A stretch of DNA of 35,183 bases from Gemmatimonadota bacterium. Lineage in GTDB: Bacteria; Gemmatimonadota; Gemmatimonadetes; Gemmatimonadales; Gemmatimonadaceae. Below the pieces are notes generated by a model, which saw nothing but the letters and a program-made list of their open reading frames with translations, made no database searches and was not told where the DNA came from. Position 1 is the first letter of the stretch; each line of letters opens with the position of its first letter. Below, piece after piece: positions 15,692 to 23,463 of this stretch. Where the stretch lies: positions 1-35,183 of the forward strand of contig JAJTGR010000015.1 in assembly GCA_021299375.1 (NCBI GenBank). Direction: 5' to 3'. The translations under genes and the position numbers were made by a program.

Positions 15692-16858
15692 ATGGCCGGC
15701 CGTCACTTCCTGCAGATTCCGGGTCCGACCCCGGTTCCCGATCGCCTCCAGCGTGCGATGCACCGCCAGATGGAGGACCATCGCTCCTCCACCTTCCCGG
15801 CCTTCACGCGTTCGATTCTTTCGCGGCTGCCGCACGTGGTGCACCAGACGCGCGGTGAGGCGTTCGTCTTTCCGGCCACCGGCTCGGCCATGTGGGAAGC
15901 CGCCCTGGTGAACACGCTCAACCCCGGCGCGCGCCTCCTGGCGCCGCGCTTCGGCCAGTTCTCGCATCTGTTCATCCAGACCGCACGCAACCTCGGCTAC
16001 ACGGTGGACGTGCTCGAGGAGCCGTGGGGTGAAGTGGCCGATCCGGCGAAGATCGAGGCCGCGCTCGCCGCCGACACGGCCCATGAGATCCAGGGCGTGC
16101 TGCTGGTGCACAACGAAACCGCCACCGGTGTGACCACCGACGTGGGCGCGGTGCGCGCGGCGATCGATCGCGCGAAGCACCCGGCGCTGCTGTTCGTGGA
16201 CGGGGTGAGCTCCATCGCCAGCCTCGACTTCCGCTTCGATGACTGGGGCGTGGATCTGGCCATCACCGGCTCGCAAAAGGGGTTCATGCTCCCGGCGGGA
16301 CTTGGCATTCTGTATGCCAGCGAAAAGGCGCTGTCCCGCGTGGACGCCTGCACCACGAAGCGCGCGTACTTCGACCTGCGGGCCATGCGCGCCAACAATG
16401 TGCAGGGCTACTTCCCGAGTACGCCGGCGCTGTCGCTGCTCTTCGGCCTCGACGAGGCGCTCACCATGCTGCTCGAGGAGGGCATGGACAAGGTGGCGAC
16501 GCGGCACCGTCGCCTCGCCACCGGCGTACGCGCCGCGGTGAAGGCGTGGGGGCTGCGTGAGTGCGCCACGCGTCCGGAGATCGCCTCCAACTCGCTCACC
16601 GCGGTGGTGGTGCCCGAGGGGCACGACGCCCGCAAGGTCATTGAGATCGCGTTCACCCGCTATGACATCGCGTTGGGCTCGGGGCTCAGCGAAGTGGCCG
16701 GCAAGGTGTTCCGCATCGGTCACCTGGGTGACATGAACGCGCTTACGCTGGCGGGCGCGCTGGCGGGCGTGGAGATGGCGCTCTGTGACGCGGGCATCGC
16801 GGTGACGCTCGGCAGCGGCGTGGGTGCGGCCCTGCAGCACTGGCGCGTGCCCTCGTGA
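15692..16858 (+). CDS. Class V aminotransferase, serine/alanine-glyoxylate type
   Basis: 388-aa PLP enzyme of fold type I class V. N-terminal IPGPTPVP (9-16), HRSSTF (30-35), the phosphate-binding ATGSAMWEAAL (62-72), cofactor Asp170 (LLFVDGVSSIASLDF) and PLP-lysine Lys196 (ITGSQKGFMLPAGLG) are all present. Length and motifs fit serine-glyoxylate and alanine-glyoxylate aminotransferases, which turn glyoxylate into glycine and serine into hydroxypyruvate. The next gene, overlapping by four bases (GTGA), encodes a glyoxylate/hydroxypyruvate reductase that would consume the hydroxypyruvate, which favours the serine-glyoxylate assignment. Cytoplasmic. No clear Shine-Dalgarno precedes the ATG. Confidence 0.88.
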   Translation: MAGRHFLQIPGPTPVPDRLQRAMHRQMEDHRSSTFPAFTRSILSRLPHVVHQTRGEAFVFPATGSAMWEAALVNTLNPGARLLAPRFGQFSHLFIQTARNLGYTVDVLEEPWGEVADPAKIEAALAADTAHEIQGVLLVHNETATGVTTDVGAVRAAIDRAKHPALLFVDGVSSIASLDFRFDDWGVDLAITGSQKGFMLPAGLGILYASEKALSRVDACTTKRAYFDLRAMRANNVQGYFPSTPALSLLFGLDEALTMLLEEGMDKVATRHRRLATGVRAAVKAWGLRECATRPEIASNSLTAVVVPEGHDARKVIEIAFTRYDIALGSGLSEVAGKVFRIGHLGDMNALTLAGALAGVEMALCDAGIAVTLGSGVGAALQHWRVPS

Positions 16859-17841
16859 GTGCGCCGAGTGCACGGGTGGTCGTCACCCGCAAGATGCCGG
16901 CGCCGGTCGAGGGGGCGGTGGCTGCGCGGTACGACGCGCTGCTCAACCGCACCGATGTGGCGCTGACGTCCGAACAGCTCGCGCAGGTGCTGCAACAGGC
17001 CGACGTGGTGGTCACCACGGTCACCGACAAGTGGCACCCGGGGATCTTCGACACCACGAGCATCCGCACGAAACTGCTGGCCAACGTAGGCGTCGGAGTC
17101 AATCATATCGCGCTCGAGGCCGCGCGTCGTGCCGGCATCACGGTGACCAACACTCCCGATGTGGTGACCGACGACACGGCCGACATTGCCATCGCGCTCA
17201 TGCTCATGACCATGCGGCGGCTGGGCGAGGGCGAGCGCCATCTGCGCAGCGGCGCGTGGGGTGGCCTGCGCCCCACGTTCATGCTGGGGCGGACCCTGCG
17301 CGGCAAGACGCTGGGGATCGTGGGCTATGGGCGTATCGGCCGTGCGGTGGCGCGCATCGCCCATGACGCCTTCGGCATGCACATCCTGTGGCAGGCGCCG
17401 CGCGACCCGCGCATCGACGATCCGGCCACGGCGGGCCCGGCGAGCGCCGAGCGGGTGGCCACGCTCGAGGAGCTGCTGCAGCGCAGCGATGTCGTATCGC
17501 TGCACTGCCCGGCCACGCCGGAAACGCGGCACCTCATGAACGCGCGCACGATCGGCCTGATGCCGCCACACGCCTACCTGGTGAACACGGCGCGCGGTGA
17601 TGTGGTCGATGAAGCGGCCCTCACGGCGGCGCTCAAGGAGCGACAGATTGCTGGCGCCGGTCTCGATGTCTACGAGTTCGAGCCCAGCGTGACGGCGGAG
17701 CTCAAGGACATGGAGCACGTGGTGCTGCTGCCGCACCTCGGCAGCGCCACCATCGAGACGCGCACCAACATGGGGATGCGGGCGCTGGCGAACGTCGACG
17801 CGTTCGTGAGCGGGCAGCCGGTGCCGGACCGCGTCGTCTAG
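16855..17841 (+). CDS. D-2-hydroxyacid dehydrogenase, glyoxylate/hydroxypyruvate reductase type
   Basis: 328 aa, NAD(P)-dependent. The nucleotide-binding loop GYGRIG is at 157-162 (LGIVGYGRIGRAV). Catalytic residues of the family are in place: Arg247 (NTARGDVVDE), Glu276 (YEFEPSV) and His294 (LLPHLGSATIETR). Substrate-side LANVGVGVNHI at 75-85 matches the GyaR/D-glycerate dehydrogenase subfamily. The expected reaction is reduction of hydroxypyruvate to D-glycerate or glyoxylate to glycolate. Its GTG start overlaps the aminotransferase stop by four bases, so the two enzymes are co-translated and act in sequence. The 39 bases to the convergent ugd gene contain two copies of GTCAGCGATCG. Confidence 0.9.
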   Translation: MSAPSARVVVTRKMPAPVEGAVAARYDALLNRTDVALTSEQLAQVLQQADVVVTTVTDKWHPGIFDTTSIRTKLLANVGVGVNHIALEAARRAGITVTNTPDVVTDDTADIAIALMLMTMRRLGEGERHLRSGAWGGLRPTFMLGRTLRGKTLGIVGYGRIGRAVARIAHDAFGMHILWQAPRDPRIDDPATAGPASAERVATLEELLQRSDVVSLHCPATPETRHLMNARTIGLMPPHAYLVNTARGDVVDEAALTAALKERQIAGAGLDVYEFEPSVTAELKDMEHVVLLPHLGSATIETRTNMGMRALANVDAFVSGQPVPDRVV

Positions 17842-17880
17842 CGCCGCGCCGTCAGCGATCGGCGAGCCGCGCTTCGGGCG

Positions 17881-19062
17881 TCAGCGATCGCCGCCGAACA
17901 GGTCACGGGTGTACACTTTCTCGCGCACGTCGGCGAGCGCCGGGCTCACGCGATTGGCCACGATGAGATCGCAGGCGCGCTTGAAGGTGTCGAGGCAGCG
18001 TTCGACGGGGCTGTTGAAGAAGGTCGGGGTGTCGATGACCGGCTCATACACGACCACGTCGATCCCCCGCGCCTTGATGCGCTTCATGATGCCCTGTACG
18101 CTCGACGTCCGCACGTTGTCGGAGCCGGATTTCATCACCAGCCGGTAGATGCCTACCCGCCGCGGATTGCGGCGGATGATCTCGCGGGCGATGAAGTCCT
18201 TGCGGGTGGTGTTCGACTCCACGATGGCCTTGATGAGCGTCTGCGGCACATCGAAGTAGTTGGCCAGCAGCTGCTGGGTATCTTTGGGCAGGCAGTAGCC
18301 GCCATAGCCAAATGACGGGTTGTTGTAGTGCATGCCGATGCGGGGGTCGAGCCCCACGCCTTCGATGATCGGCAGCGCATCGAGGGCGTGGTGCGCGGCG
18401 TAGCTGTCGAGCTCATTGAAGAACGCCACCCGCATGGCGAGGTAAGTGTTGGCGAACAGCTTCACCGCCTCGGCCTCCGTGGCGGTCATGAGGCGCACGG
18501 GAGGCGCGGCCGGCGGCATCACGGCAGTCCACAGTGCGGCCACCGCCTCGGCGTCCGCCGGCGGGCCGCCCACGATCACGCGCGAGGGATGCAGGCTGTC
18601 GTGCATCGCGCTGCCTTCGCGCAGGAACTCGGGCATGAACAGCGTGGGCGCATCGCCCAGCGACGTGGCCAGCGAGGCGGCGAGGCGGTCGGTGAACCCC
18701 ACCGGCACCGTGGAGCGGATCACGAGTGGGACGCGCGGGTTGACGGCGCGCGCCGCGGCCGCCACCTGCTCCACGGAACTCGTGTCAAAGAAGTTCGACT
18801 CCGGGTCGTAGTCGGTGGGGGTGGCGATCACCACCAGCTCGGCGTCGCGATACGCCGCCGCCGCGTCGAGTGTGGCATGCAGCGCCAGCGCCGGGTCGTG
18901 CAGTCGCCGCTGCAGCTCGGCATCCTCGATGGGGGACTGGCGGCGGGTGATTGCGGCGACACGCTCGGGCACGATGTCCACGGCCGTGACCCGGTGCTGC
19001 GCCGCCAGCAGCACGGCGTTCGACAGGCCGACGTACCCGGTACCCACGACGGTGATGCGCAT
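17881..19062 (-). CDS. ugd: UDP-glucose 6-dehydrogenase
   Basis: 393-aa cytoplasmic enzyme that oxidises UDP-glucose to UDP-glucuronate with two NAD+. The N-terminal Rossmann motif GTGYVGLSN is at 7-15, the STVPVGFTDR segment near 150, the FMPEFLREGSA signature follows, and catalytic Cys257 lies in GYGGYCLPKDTQQL. The length is that of the short, E. coli Ugd-like group. The ATG at 19060-19062 opens exactly at the Rossmann strand; the longer open frame upstream lies antisense to other sequence. It follows the glycosyltransferase gene by 29 bases on the same strand, so both probably serve polysaccharide or glycolipid assembly. Confidence 0.94.
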   Translation of the reverse strand: MRITVVGTGYVGLSNAVLLAAQHRVTAVDIVPERVAAITRRQSPIEDAELQRRLHDPALALHATLDAAAAYRDAELVVIATPTDYDPESNFFDTSSVEQVAAAARAVNPRVPLVIRSTVPVGFTDRLAASLATSLGDAPTLFMPEFLREGSAMHDSLHPSRVIVGGPPADAEAVAALWTAVMPPAAPPVRLMTATEAEAVKLFANTYLAMRVAFFNELDSYAAHHALDALPIIEGVGLDPRIGMHYNNPSFGYGGYCLPKDTQQLLANYFDVPQTLIKAIVESNTTRKDFIAREIIRRNPRRVGIYRLVMKSGSDNVRTSSVQGIMKRIKARGIDVVVYEPVIDTPTFFNSPVERCLDTFKRACDLIVANRVSPALADVREKVYTRDLFGGDR

Positions 19063-19091
19063 GTGATGCCGTGACCGTGACGAGGATGGGG

Positions 19092-20240
19092 CTACGCCGA
19101 CAGCGCGAGCGTGCACGCCTCGTCGAGCACCACCTCGTACTCGGCGAACAGGGCATCCCAGATCACCGCCCAGCCGCGTTGCTGCGCCTCCCGCCGGCCG
19201 GCGTCGGCAATCGCCCGGCGCACCGGCACGTCGAGGAACACCGACGTGATCGCGCGGCGCAGCGCGTCCGGCTGCCGCACGTCGACAGGACAGGCGGTGC
19301 CCCGATGCGCGAACTCCGTGGTCGGCCCGCTGTTGTGCGAGACCACGCACAGCCCCGATGCCATGGCTTCGAGCACCACGTTGCCGAACGTTTCCGTGGT
19401 CGACGGAAACAGGAACACGTCGGCCGACGCGTAGTACTCGGCCAGCGCCTCCCCCTCCCGTCGTCCGGCAAACACGGTGCCCGCCGGGGCCGAGGCGCGC
19501 AGCCGCTCCTCCGCAGGACCATCACCCACGAGCACGAAGCGCAGACGATCGGGGTGCGCCGCCAGCAGGGGCGCCATCGCGGTCATTGCCACGTCGATGC
19601 CCTTTTCCGGGGCCAGCCGCCCCACGTACAGCACCACGCAGCAGTCGTCATCGGCGCCGAGGGTGGCGCGCAACGCTTGCGACCGGTGGGCGGGGGCAAA
19701 GCGGGCGGTGTCGATGCCACGCCCCCACACGCGGGTGCCCGCGAAGCCGTGGCTGGCCAGTTCGTCGGCCACGATGCGGGTGGGCGCGAAGGTGCGCGTG
19801 CCCCCGTTGTGGAACCAGCGCAGGAACGGCCACGAAATGGCATCAAGGCCCTGCAGGCCATAGTGACGCAGGTAGGCCGTGAAGTGCGTGTGATACGACG
19901 ACACCAGCGGCAGCCCCAGGGCGCGCGCCGCCTGTCGCCCCGACAACCCCACGCCGAATGGCGTCGCGATGTGCACGAGGTCGGGCGCGAAGGCCTGCAG
20001 AATGCCGCGCGCCCGTTTCATGGAGGGCGTGGCCATGCGAAGCTGCGGATACGCCCAGAACGGTCGCGCGGGCCAGCGCGCTACCCCGTCGGCGCGGCGG
20101 CTGCCGTCTTCCGGGGTCAGCACCAGCGTCTCGATGCCGCGACGGTGACACTCGTGAATGAGCCGGTCGAGCGTCCGGGCGACGCCGTTGACTTGCGGCA
20201 CCCACGTATCGGTGAATAGTACCAGCCGCTTGAGGGTCAT
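19092..20240 (-). CDS. GT4-family glycosyltransferase
   Basis: 382-aa GT-B fold retaining glycosyltransferase. The N-terminal acceptor domain begins with LVLFTDTWVPQVNGVARTL, typical of PimB/MgtA/SqdX-like lipid glycosyltransferases, and contains VSSYHTHFTAYLRHYG. The donor domain has VLYVGRLAPEKGIDV (about 203-216), FVLVGDGPAEERL, and the E-x7-E motif Glu283/Glu291 (ETFGNVVLEAMASG). The donor may be a GDP- or UDP-sugar; the adjoining ugd suggests a uronate-containing product, but this is inference. Start ATG at 20238-20240. A weak -10 (TAGCCT at 20289-20284, minus strand) lies upstream in the region shared with the divergent esterase. Confidence 0.9.
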   Translation of the reverse strand: MTLKRLVLFTDTWVPQVNGVARTLDRLIHECHRRGIETLVLTPEDGSRRADGVARWPARPFWAYPQLRMATPSMKRARGILQAFAPDLVHIATPFGVGLSGRQAARALGLPLVSSYHTHFTAYLRHYGLQGLDAISWPFLRWFHNGGTRTFAPTRIVADELASHGFAGTRVWGRGIDTARFAPAHRSQALRATLGADDDCCVVLYVGRLAPEKGIDVAMTAMAPLLAAHPDRLRFVLVGDGPAEERLRASAPAGTVFAGRREGEALAEYYASADVFLFPSTTETFGNVVLEAMASGLCVVSHNSGPTTEFAHRGTACPVDVRQPDALRRAITSVFLDVPVRRAIADAGRREAQQRGWAVIWDALFAEYEVVLDEACTLALSA

Positions 20241-20410
20241 GGGACACCAGAGACGTGGTCGGGGCGGAACCGCGGACGAGGTGAGGCTAGCCGCCGCGTT
20301 CCACGGCCTGGTGCCGGTCGTGTCGCCAGTCGGTCACGATTGCGGTTGTGCGCGATGGCGGTGGGTCCCGTTCGCGGCCGACGCCCCGTTCGCCGTCTCC
20401 GGCCCCCCGC

Positions 20411-20416
20411 TAGCTT
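20411..20416 (+). promoter_or_regulatory. -10-like TAGCTT close to the esterase start
   Basis: TAGCTT ends 5 bases before the ATG at 20422. With the TATCTT sites at 2114 and 8656 it forms a series of TANCTT hexamers placed 5-8 bases from start codons. Confidence 0.4.
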
Positions 20417-20421
20417 CCGGC

Positions 20422-21294
20422 ATGTTCGTCGCCGGCCTCTCTCCCGAACTGCACCCGGTTCCGCCCACGCCCATTCGGGCGGGGTCGCTGCTGCATTTCC
20501 CGGAGATCAAGTCGCGCTTCCTGCCACAGGCACACGATGTCATCGTGTGCCTGCCGCCGGACTACGACCGGCATCCCGACCGCCGCTATCCGGTGCTGTA
20601 CCTGCACGACGGACAGAACGTGTTCGACGACCTGCCGATGTCGCCGTTCGGCGTGCAATGGGGCGTGGACACCACCGCCCGGGCGCTCATGCACGCGCGG
20701 GTCATCGAGCCGGTGATCCTGGTGGCCATCGGCAACGCCGGCCGCGACCGCATCGACGAATACACCCCCACCCGTGACAACATGCACGACGCGGGTGGGC
20801 TCGCCGACCGCTACGGGCAAATGCTGGTGTACGAGATCAAGCCGTGGGTCGACCACACCTGGCGCACGCGGCGCGGGCCCTTCGACACCGGGCTCGCCGG
20901 CAGTTCACTGGGCGGGCTGCTCACGCTGCATCTGGGGCTCGAGCACCCGGCCATCTTCGGGAAGCTCGGGTTGCTGAGTCCCAGCGTCTGGTGGGACGAC
21001 CGCTGGATCGTGCGGCAGCTCAATGCCAACAACGATCACCGCCCCGACCTGCGCATCTGGCTCGACGTGGGCACGGGCGAGCGCCGCATGCTCAAGGGCA
21101 CACGGCTGCTGTACCGCATGCTGCTGCGCAAAGGCTGGCGAGTGGGCGACGACCTGTGCTACCACGAAGCCGAAGGCGCGCTGCACGACGAACGGGCCTG
21201 GGGGGAACGCACGGGGCTGTTCCTGCGCTTTCTCTTTCCCGCCTTCTCGTCGCCGCAGGTGCTCGCCCGGGCCATGTCGAGCGGCATGACCTGA
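20422..21294 (+). CDS. Alpha/beta-hydrolase, putative esterase (esterase-D/Fes-like family)
   Basis: 290 aa. Family hallmarks: HDVIVCLPPDYDRHPDRRYPVLYLHDGQNVFDD at about 38-70, nucleophile Ser162 in the elbow GSSLGG, an acid Asp in IWLDVGTGERR (about 211-222) and a late His in EGALHDERAW. No signal peptide, so it is probably cytoplasmic. The natural ester is unknown. The ATG at 20422 is chosen over longer in-frame starts because the extra residues are not conserved-looking and a -10-like TAGCTT lies just upstream. A DUF2461 gene follows after 15 bases and is likely co-transcribed. Confidence 0.85.
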   Translation: MFVAGLSPELHPVPPTPIRAGSLLHFPEIKSRFLPQAHDVIVCLPPDYDRHPDRRYPVLYLHDGQNVFDDLPMSPFGVQWGVDTTARALMHARVIEPVILVAIGNAGRDRIDEYTPTRDNMHDAGGLADRYGQMLVYEIKPWVDHTWRTRRGPFDTGLAGSSLGGLLTLHLGLEHPAIFGKLGLLSPSVWWDDRWIVRQLNANNDHRPDLRIWLDVGTGERRMLKGTRLLYRMLLRKGWRVGDDLCYHEAEGALHDERAWGERTGLFLRFLFPAFSSPQVLARAMSSGMT

Positions 21295-21309
21295 TCCCCA
21301 CTCCCGGCC

Positions 21310-22029
21310 ATGGACAGCTTCACCCGGTTTTCTCCCAAGGCGTTCACTTTCCTGCGCGGGATCGCGAAGCACAACCGCAAGGAATGGTTCGAGGCCCATC
21401 GCGACACGTACGAGCAGGAGCTCAAGCGCCCGCTCTCCGCGCTGATCGAGGAAATGGACGTGCACCTGGCGACGATCGCCCCCGAGATCATCGGCTCGCC
21501 GAAGAAGTCGGTGTTCCGCATCCATCGGGACGTGCGCTTCAGCAAGGACAAGTCGCCCTACAAGACGAACGTGGCGTGCTGGTTCTTCCACCGGGACGTG
21601 GGCACGCGCATGCAGACCGAGGCCGTGCACGGTGGGGCCGGGTTCTACCTGCACATTCAGCCCGGCGCGTGTTTCTGCGGCGGCGGCATCTGGATGCCCC
21701 CGCGGCCGGCGCTGGCCAAGATCCGGCAGGCGCTGGTGGACGACCTCGAGGGGTGGGAGGCGATCGTGACCAACCGCGCCTTCCGCCGGCGCTTCGGCGA
21801 TCTCGACACCGAGGGAATGCTCACCCGCCTGCCGCGGGGGTACGACGCCGACCACCCGGCCGGCGCGTGGCTCAGGTACCAGTCGTTCACGGCGGGGACG
21901 CCTCTCACCGAGGAGGAGGTCCTCAGCCCGAAGCTGCCGCACGTGCTGGCCCGGCACTACGCGGCCATGACGCCGTTCGTGCGCTGGCTCAACACCGCCC
22001 TCGGCCTTGCCCCCGCCGCAGTACGGTAA
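21310..22029 (+). CDS. DUF2461 family protein
   Basis: 239 aa, recognised from the DUF2461 (TIGR02453) pattern: FSPKAFTFLRGIAKHNRKEWFEAHRDTYE at the N terminus, then FRIHRDVRFSKDKSPYKTNVACWFFHR around 78-98, a Gly-rich barrel strand GAGFYLHIQPGACFCGGGIWMP, and a C-terminal helical part. No catalytic activity is established for the family and no signal peptide is visible. It lies 15 bases after the esterase gene and 66 bases before the VC0807-like gene. The start has no Shine-Dalgarno, consistent with coupling to the upstream gene. Confidence 0.9.
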   Translation: MDSFTRFSPKAFTFLRGIAKHNRKEWFEAHRDTYEQELKRPLSALIEEMDVHLATIAPEIIGSPKKSVFRIHRDVRFSKDKSPYKTNVACWFFHRDVGTRMQTEAVHGGAGFYLHIQPGACFCGGGIWMPPRPALAKIRQALVDDLEGWEAIVTNRAFRRRFGDLDTEGMLTRLPRGYDADHPAGAWLRYQSFTAGTPLTEEEVLSPKLPHVLARHYAAMTPFVRWLNTALGLAPAAVR

Positions 22030-22095
22030 GCCGCCCCCGCTGCCGAGACTTCCGGGTACCGCCGGGCGGCATGCCCGGCGAGATTCCCCCGAGTC

Positions 22096-22926
22096 ATGTC
22101 GAAGTCGCTGAAGCTCACGCTGGACATCCTGATCGGGGCCGTCGCCCCGGTGTTGATCCTCAAGTACGGTACGGCCTCGTTGGGTACGCTCCCCGCGTAT
22201 CTCACCGCCGCGCTCGTGCCGGTGGCGTGGGTGCTGCTCGACCTGTTCGTCATCTCGCGGCGCTTCAACTTCATCACCACGTATGGCGGCGCGTCGGCGA
22301 TCATGCGCGGGGCGCTCGCCTTCTGGTATGTCGACGGGGCCCTCTTTGCCTTCAAGGACAGCGCGAGCTACCTCCTCGCGTTTGTTGTCTTCGGGCTGAC
22401 GGCCTTCCTGGGCAAGCCCGTCACGCGCTCGATCGCGTTGCAGGGGCTCGATCCGGACACTCCGGAACGGGCGCAGCAGATGGACCGGCTGCTGGGCGAG
22501 CCCACCGTGCGGCGGGCGATGACCCAGGCCGCCCTCCTCATCGGCGTCACGAACCTGGTGGCGGGCGCGATCAACTACGTCATCAACTACCGGATGGTCG
22601 TGGCGCCGTTCAACACGCCGGCCTTCAACGACCAGGTGGCGAACGTCAACGCCATCACGCGCCTCGTCCTGGTGCTGCCGGACATGGTGGCGCTGTTCTT
22701 CGCCTTCAGTCTGATGTACAAGGCCATGTACGCGCTGCTCCCGGCTGAGGACGGTGCCGACCCGGACGCCGGTGAGTTCTGGGCGCTGCTGGCGCGCCGG
22801 GAGGACGCGATGGCCTTGGTGCGCGCCGGTGCGTCCGGCGCGGCTGCGGCCGGGGGGGGGCTCGCCGATACCGAGGTGCAGGCTCGCGCCGCCCGCCAGG
22901 CGCGAGAAGAGTTCGGGCTGCGCTGA
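22096..22926 (+). CDS. VC0807-like integral membrane protein
   Basis: 276-aa inner-membrane protein with about six hydrophobic segments: ILIGAVAPVLILKY, LTAALVPVAWVLLDLFVI, an internal pair around YLLAFVVFGLTAFLGKP, AALLIGVTNLVAGAINYVI and VLPDMVALFFAFSLMYKAM. The pattern, and the cytosolic loop RRFNFITTYGGASAIMRG, resemble the VC0807 family, whose function is unknown. The C-terminal 50 residues are soluble and Ala/Gly-rich, including a run of Gly codons at 22852-22860 (nine G in a row in the DNA). No Shine-Dalgarno; a possible third gene of the esterase-DUF2461 run. Confidence 0.7.
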   Translation: MSKSLKLTLDILIGAVAPVLILKYGTASLGTLPAYLTAALVPVAWVLLDLFVISRRFNFITTYGGASAIMRGALAFWYVDGALFAFKDSASYLLAFVVFGLTAFLGKPVTRSIALQGLDPDTPERAQQMDRLLGEPTVRRAMTQAALLIGVTNLVAGAINYVINYRMVVAPFNTPAFNDQVANVNAITRLVLVLPDMVALFFAFSLMYKAMYALLPAEDGADPDAGEFWALLARREDAMALVRAGASGAAAAGGGLADTEVQARAARQAREEFGLR

Positions 22927-23038
22927 TCCACGGGTGCGGCCGCGGGCATTTGAGCTTCGGCGTCCACCTGCCGATGCTCTCTGGCGGGGATGGTGGCGCT
23001 GCGGCTCCTTCCCCCTCACCTGCCACGATCGCCCGGAC

Positions 23039-23350
23039 ATGCCCGAGATGCCCATCGATATAGCGGTTCCCGCTCCGACCTACACCATCGAGGAGCGAGG
23101 TGACGTGCTCCGTGTGACCGGAATGGATGGCGGGCCCCTCGACCTGCGGGTGGACGAAGGGCTGGTGTTCGCCAAGTACCTGGGCCAGGAGCCGCGGCAG
23201 TGGGCGGAGGTGACGCTGCCGTCGGTCGTCGGGTTCTTTGCCGCCAATTCGCCCGTCGCGACCTTCCTGCGCCGTCAGGGCGCCTTCCCGCTCCGCCAGC
23301 TGCTGCTGGATGCGCTGTCGGGCGTGGGCGAGTCCGACCACGCAGCCTGA
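23039..23350 (+). CDS. Small soluble protein of unknown function (103 aa)
   Basis: Compact 103-residue acidic protein with a predicted beta-rich N terminus (TYTIEERGDVLRVTGMDGGPLDLRV) and helical C terminus (VVGFFAANSPVATFLRRQGAFPLRQLLLDALSG). No signal peptide, Cys or known motif. The ATG at 23039 is the first in-frame start consistent with gene spacing; a second Met lies three codons on. Notable: its last 18 codons are repeated at 26061-26114 after the mgtA gene, with 32 of 33 bases identical at the core, so a second partial copy of the gene exists downstream. No family recognised. Confidence 0.65.
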   Translation: MPEMPIDIAVPAPTYTIEERGDVLRVTGMDGGPLDLRVDEGLVFAKYLGQEPRQWAEVTLPSVVGFFAANSPVATFLRRQGAFPLRQLLLDALSGVGESDHAA

Positions 23351-23413
23351 CCGCCGCACCACCGACCGCCACGGGGCTCCTGCCCGGCGCTGGCTGTCGT
23401 TCCCGCGGCGTCG

Positions 23414-23419
23414 TAGAAT
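23414..23419 (+). promoter_or_regulatory. Possible -10 element TAGAAT upstream of mgtA
   Basis: TAGAAT lies 44 bases before the GTG start. A weak -35-like TGGCTG at 23391-23396 is 17 bases upstream. GGGAG at 23453-23457, 6 bases before the start codon, is the ribosome site. Confidence 0.35.
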
Positions 23420-23463
23420 GACGGAGGGCGCAGGAGCTCGCACCGTCAGGTAGGGAGTCGCGT

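Noticed and set aside
15671-16873. 400-codon minus-strand frame opposite the aminotransferase
   Set aside because: Shadow of a gene with a complete PLP-binding signature; no recognisable protein features.
20905-23055. 716-codon open frame on the minus strand
   Set aside because: Antisense to the esterase, DUF2461 and VC0807-like genes, His/Arg/Gly-rich with no motif; long shadow frames are common at this G+C.
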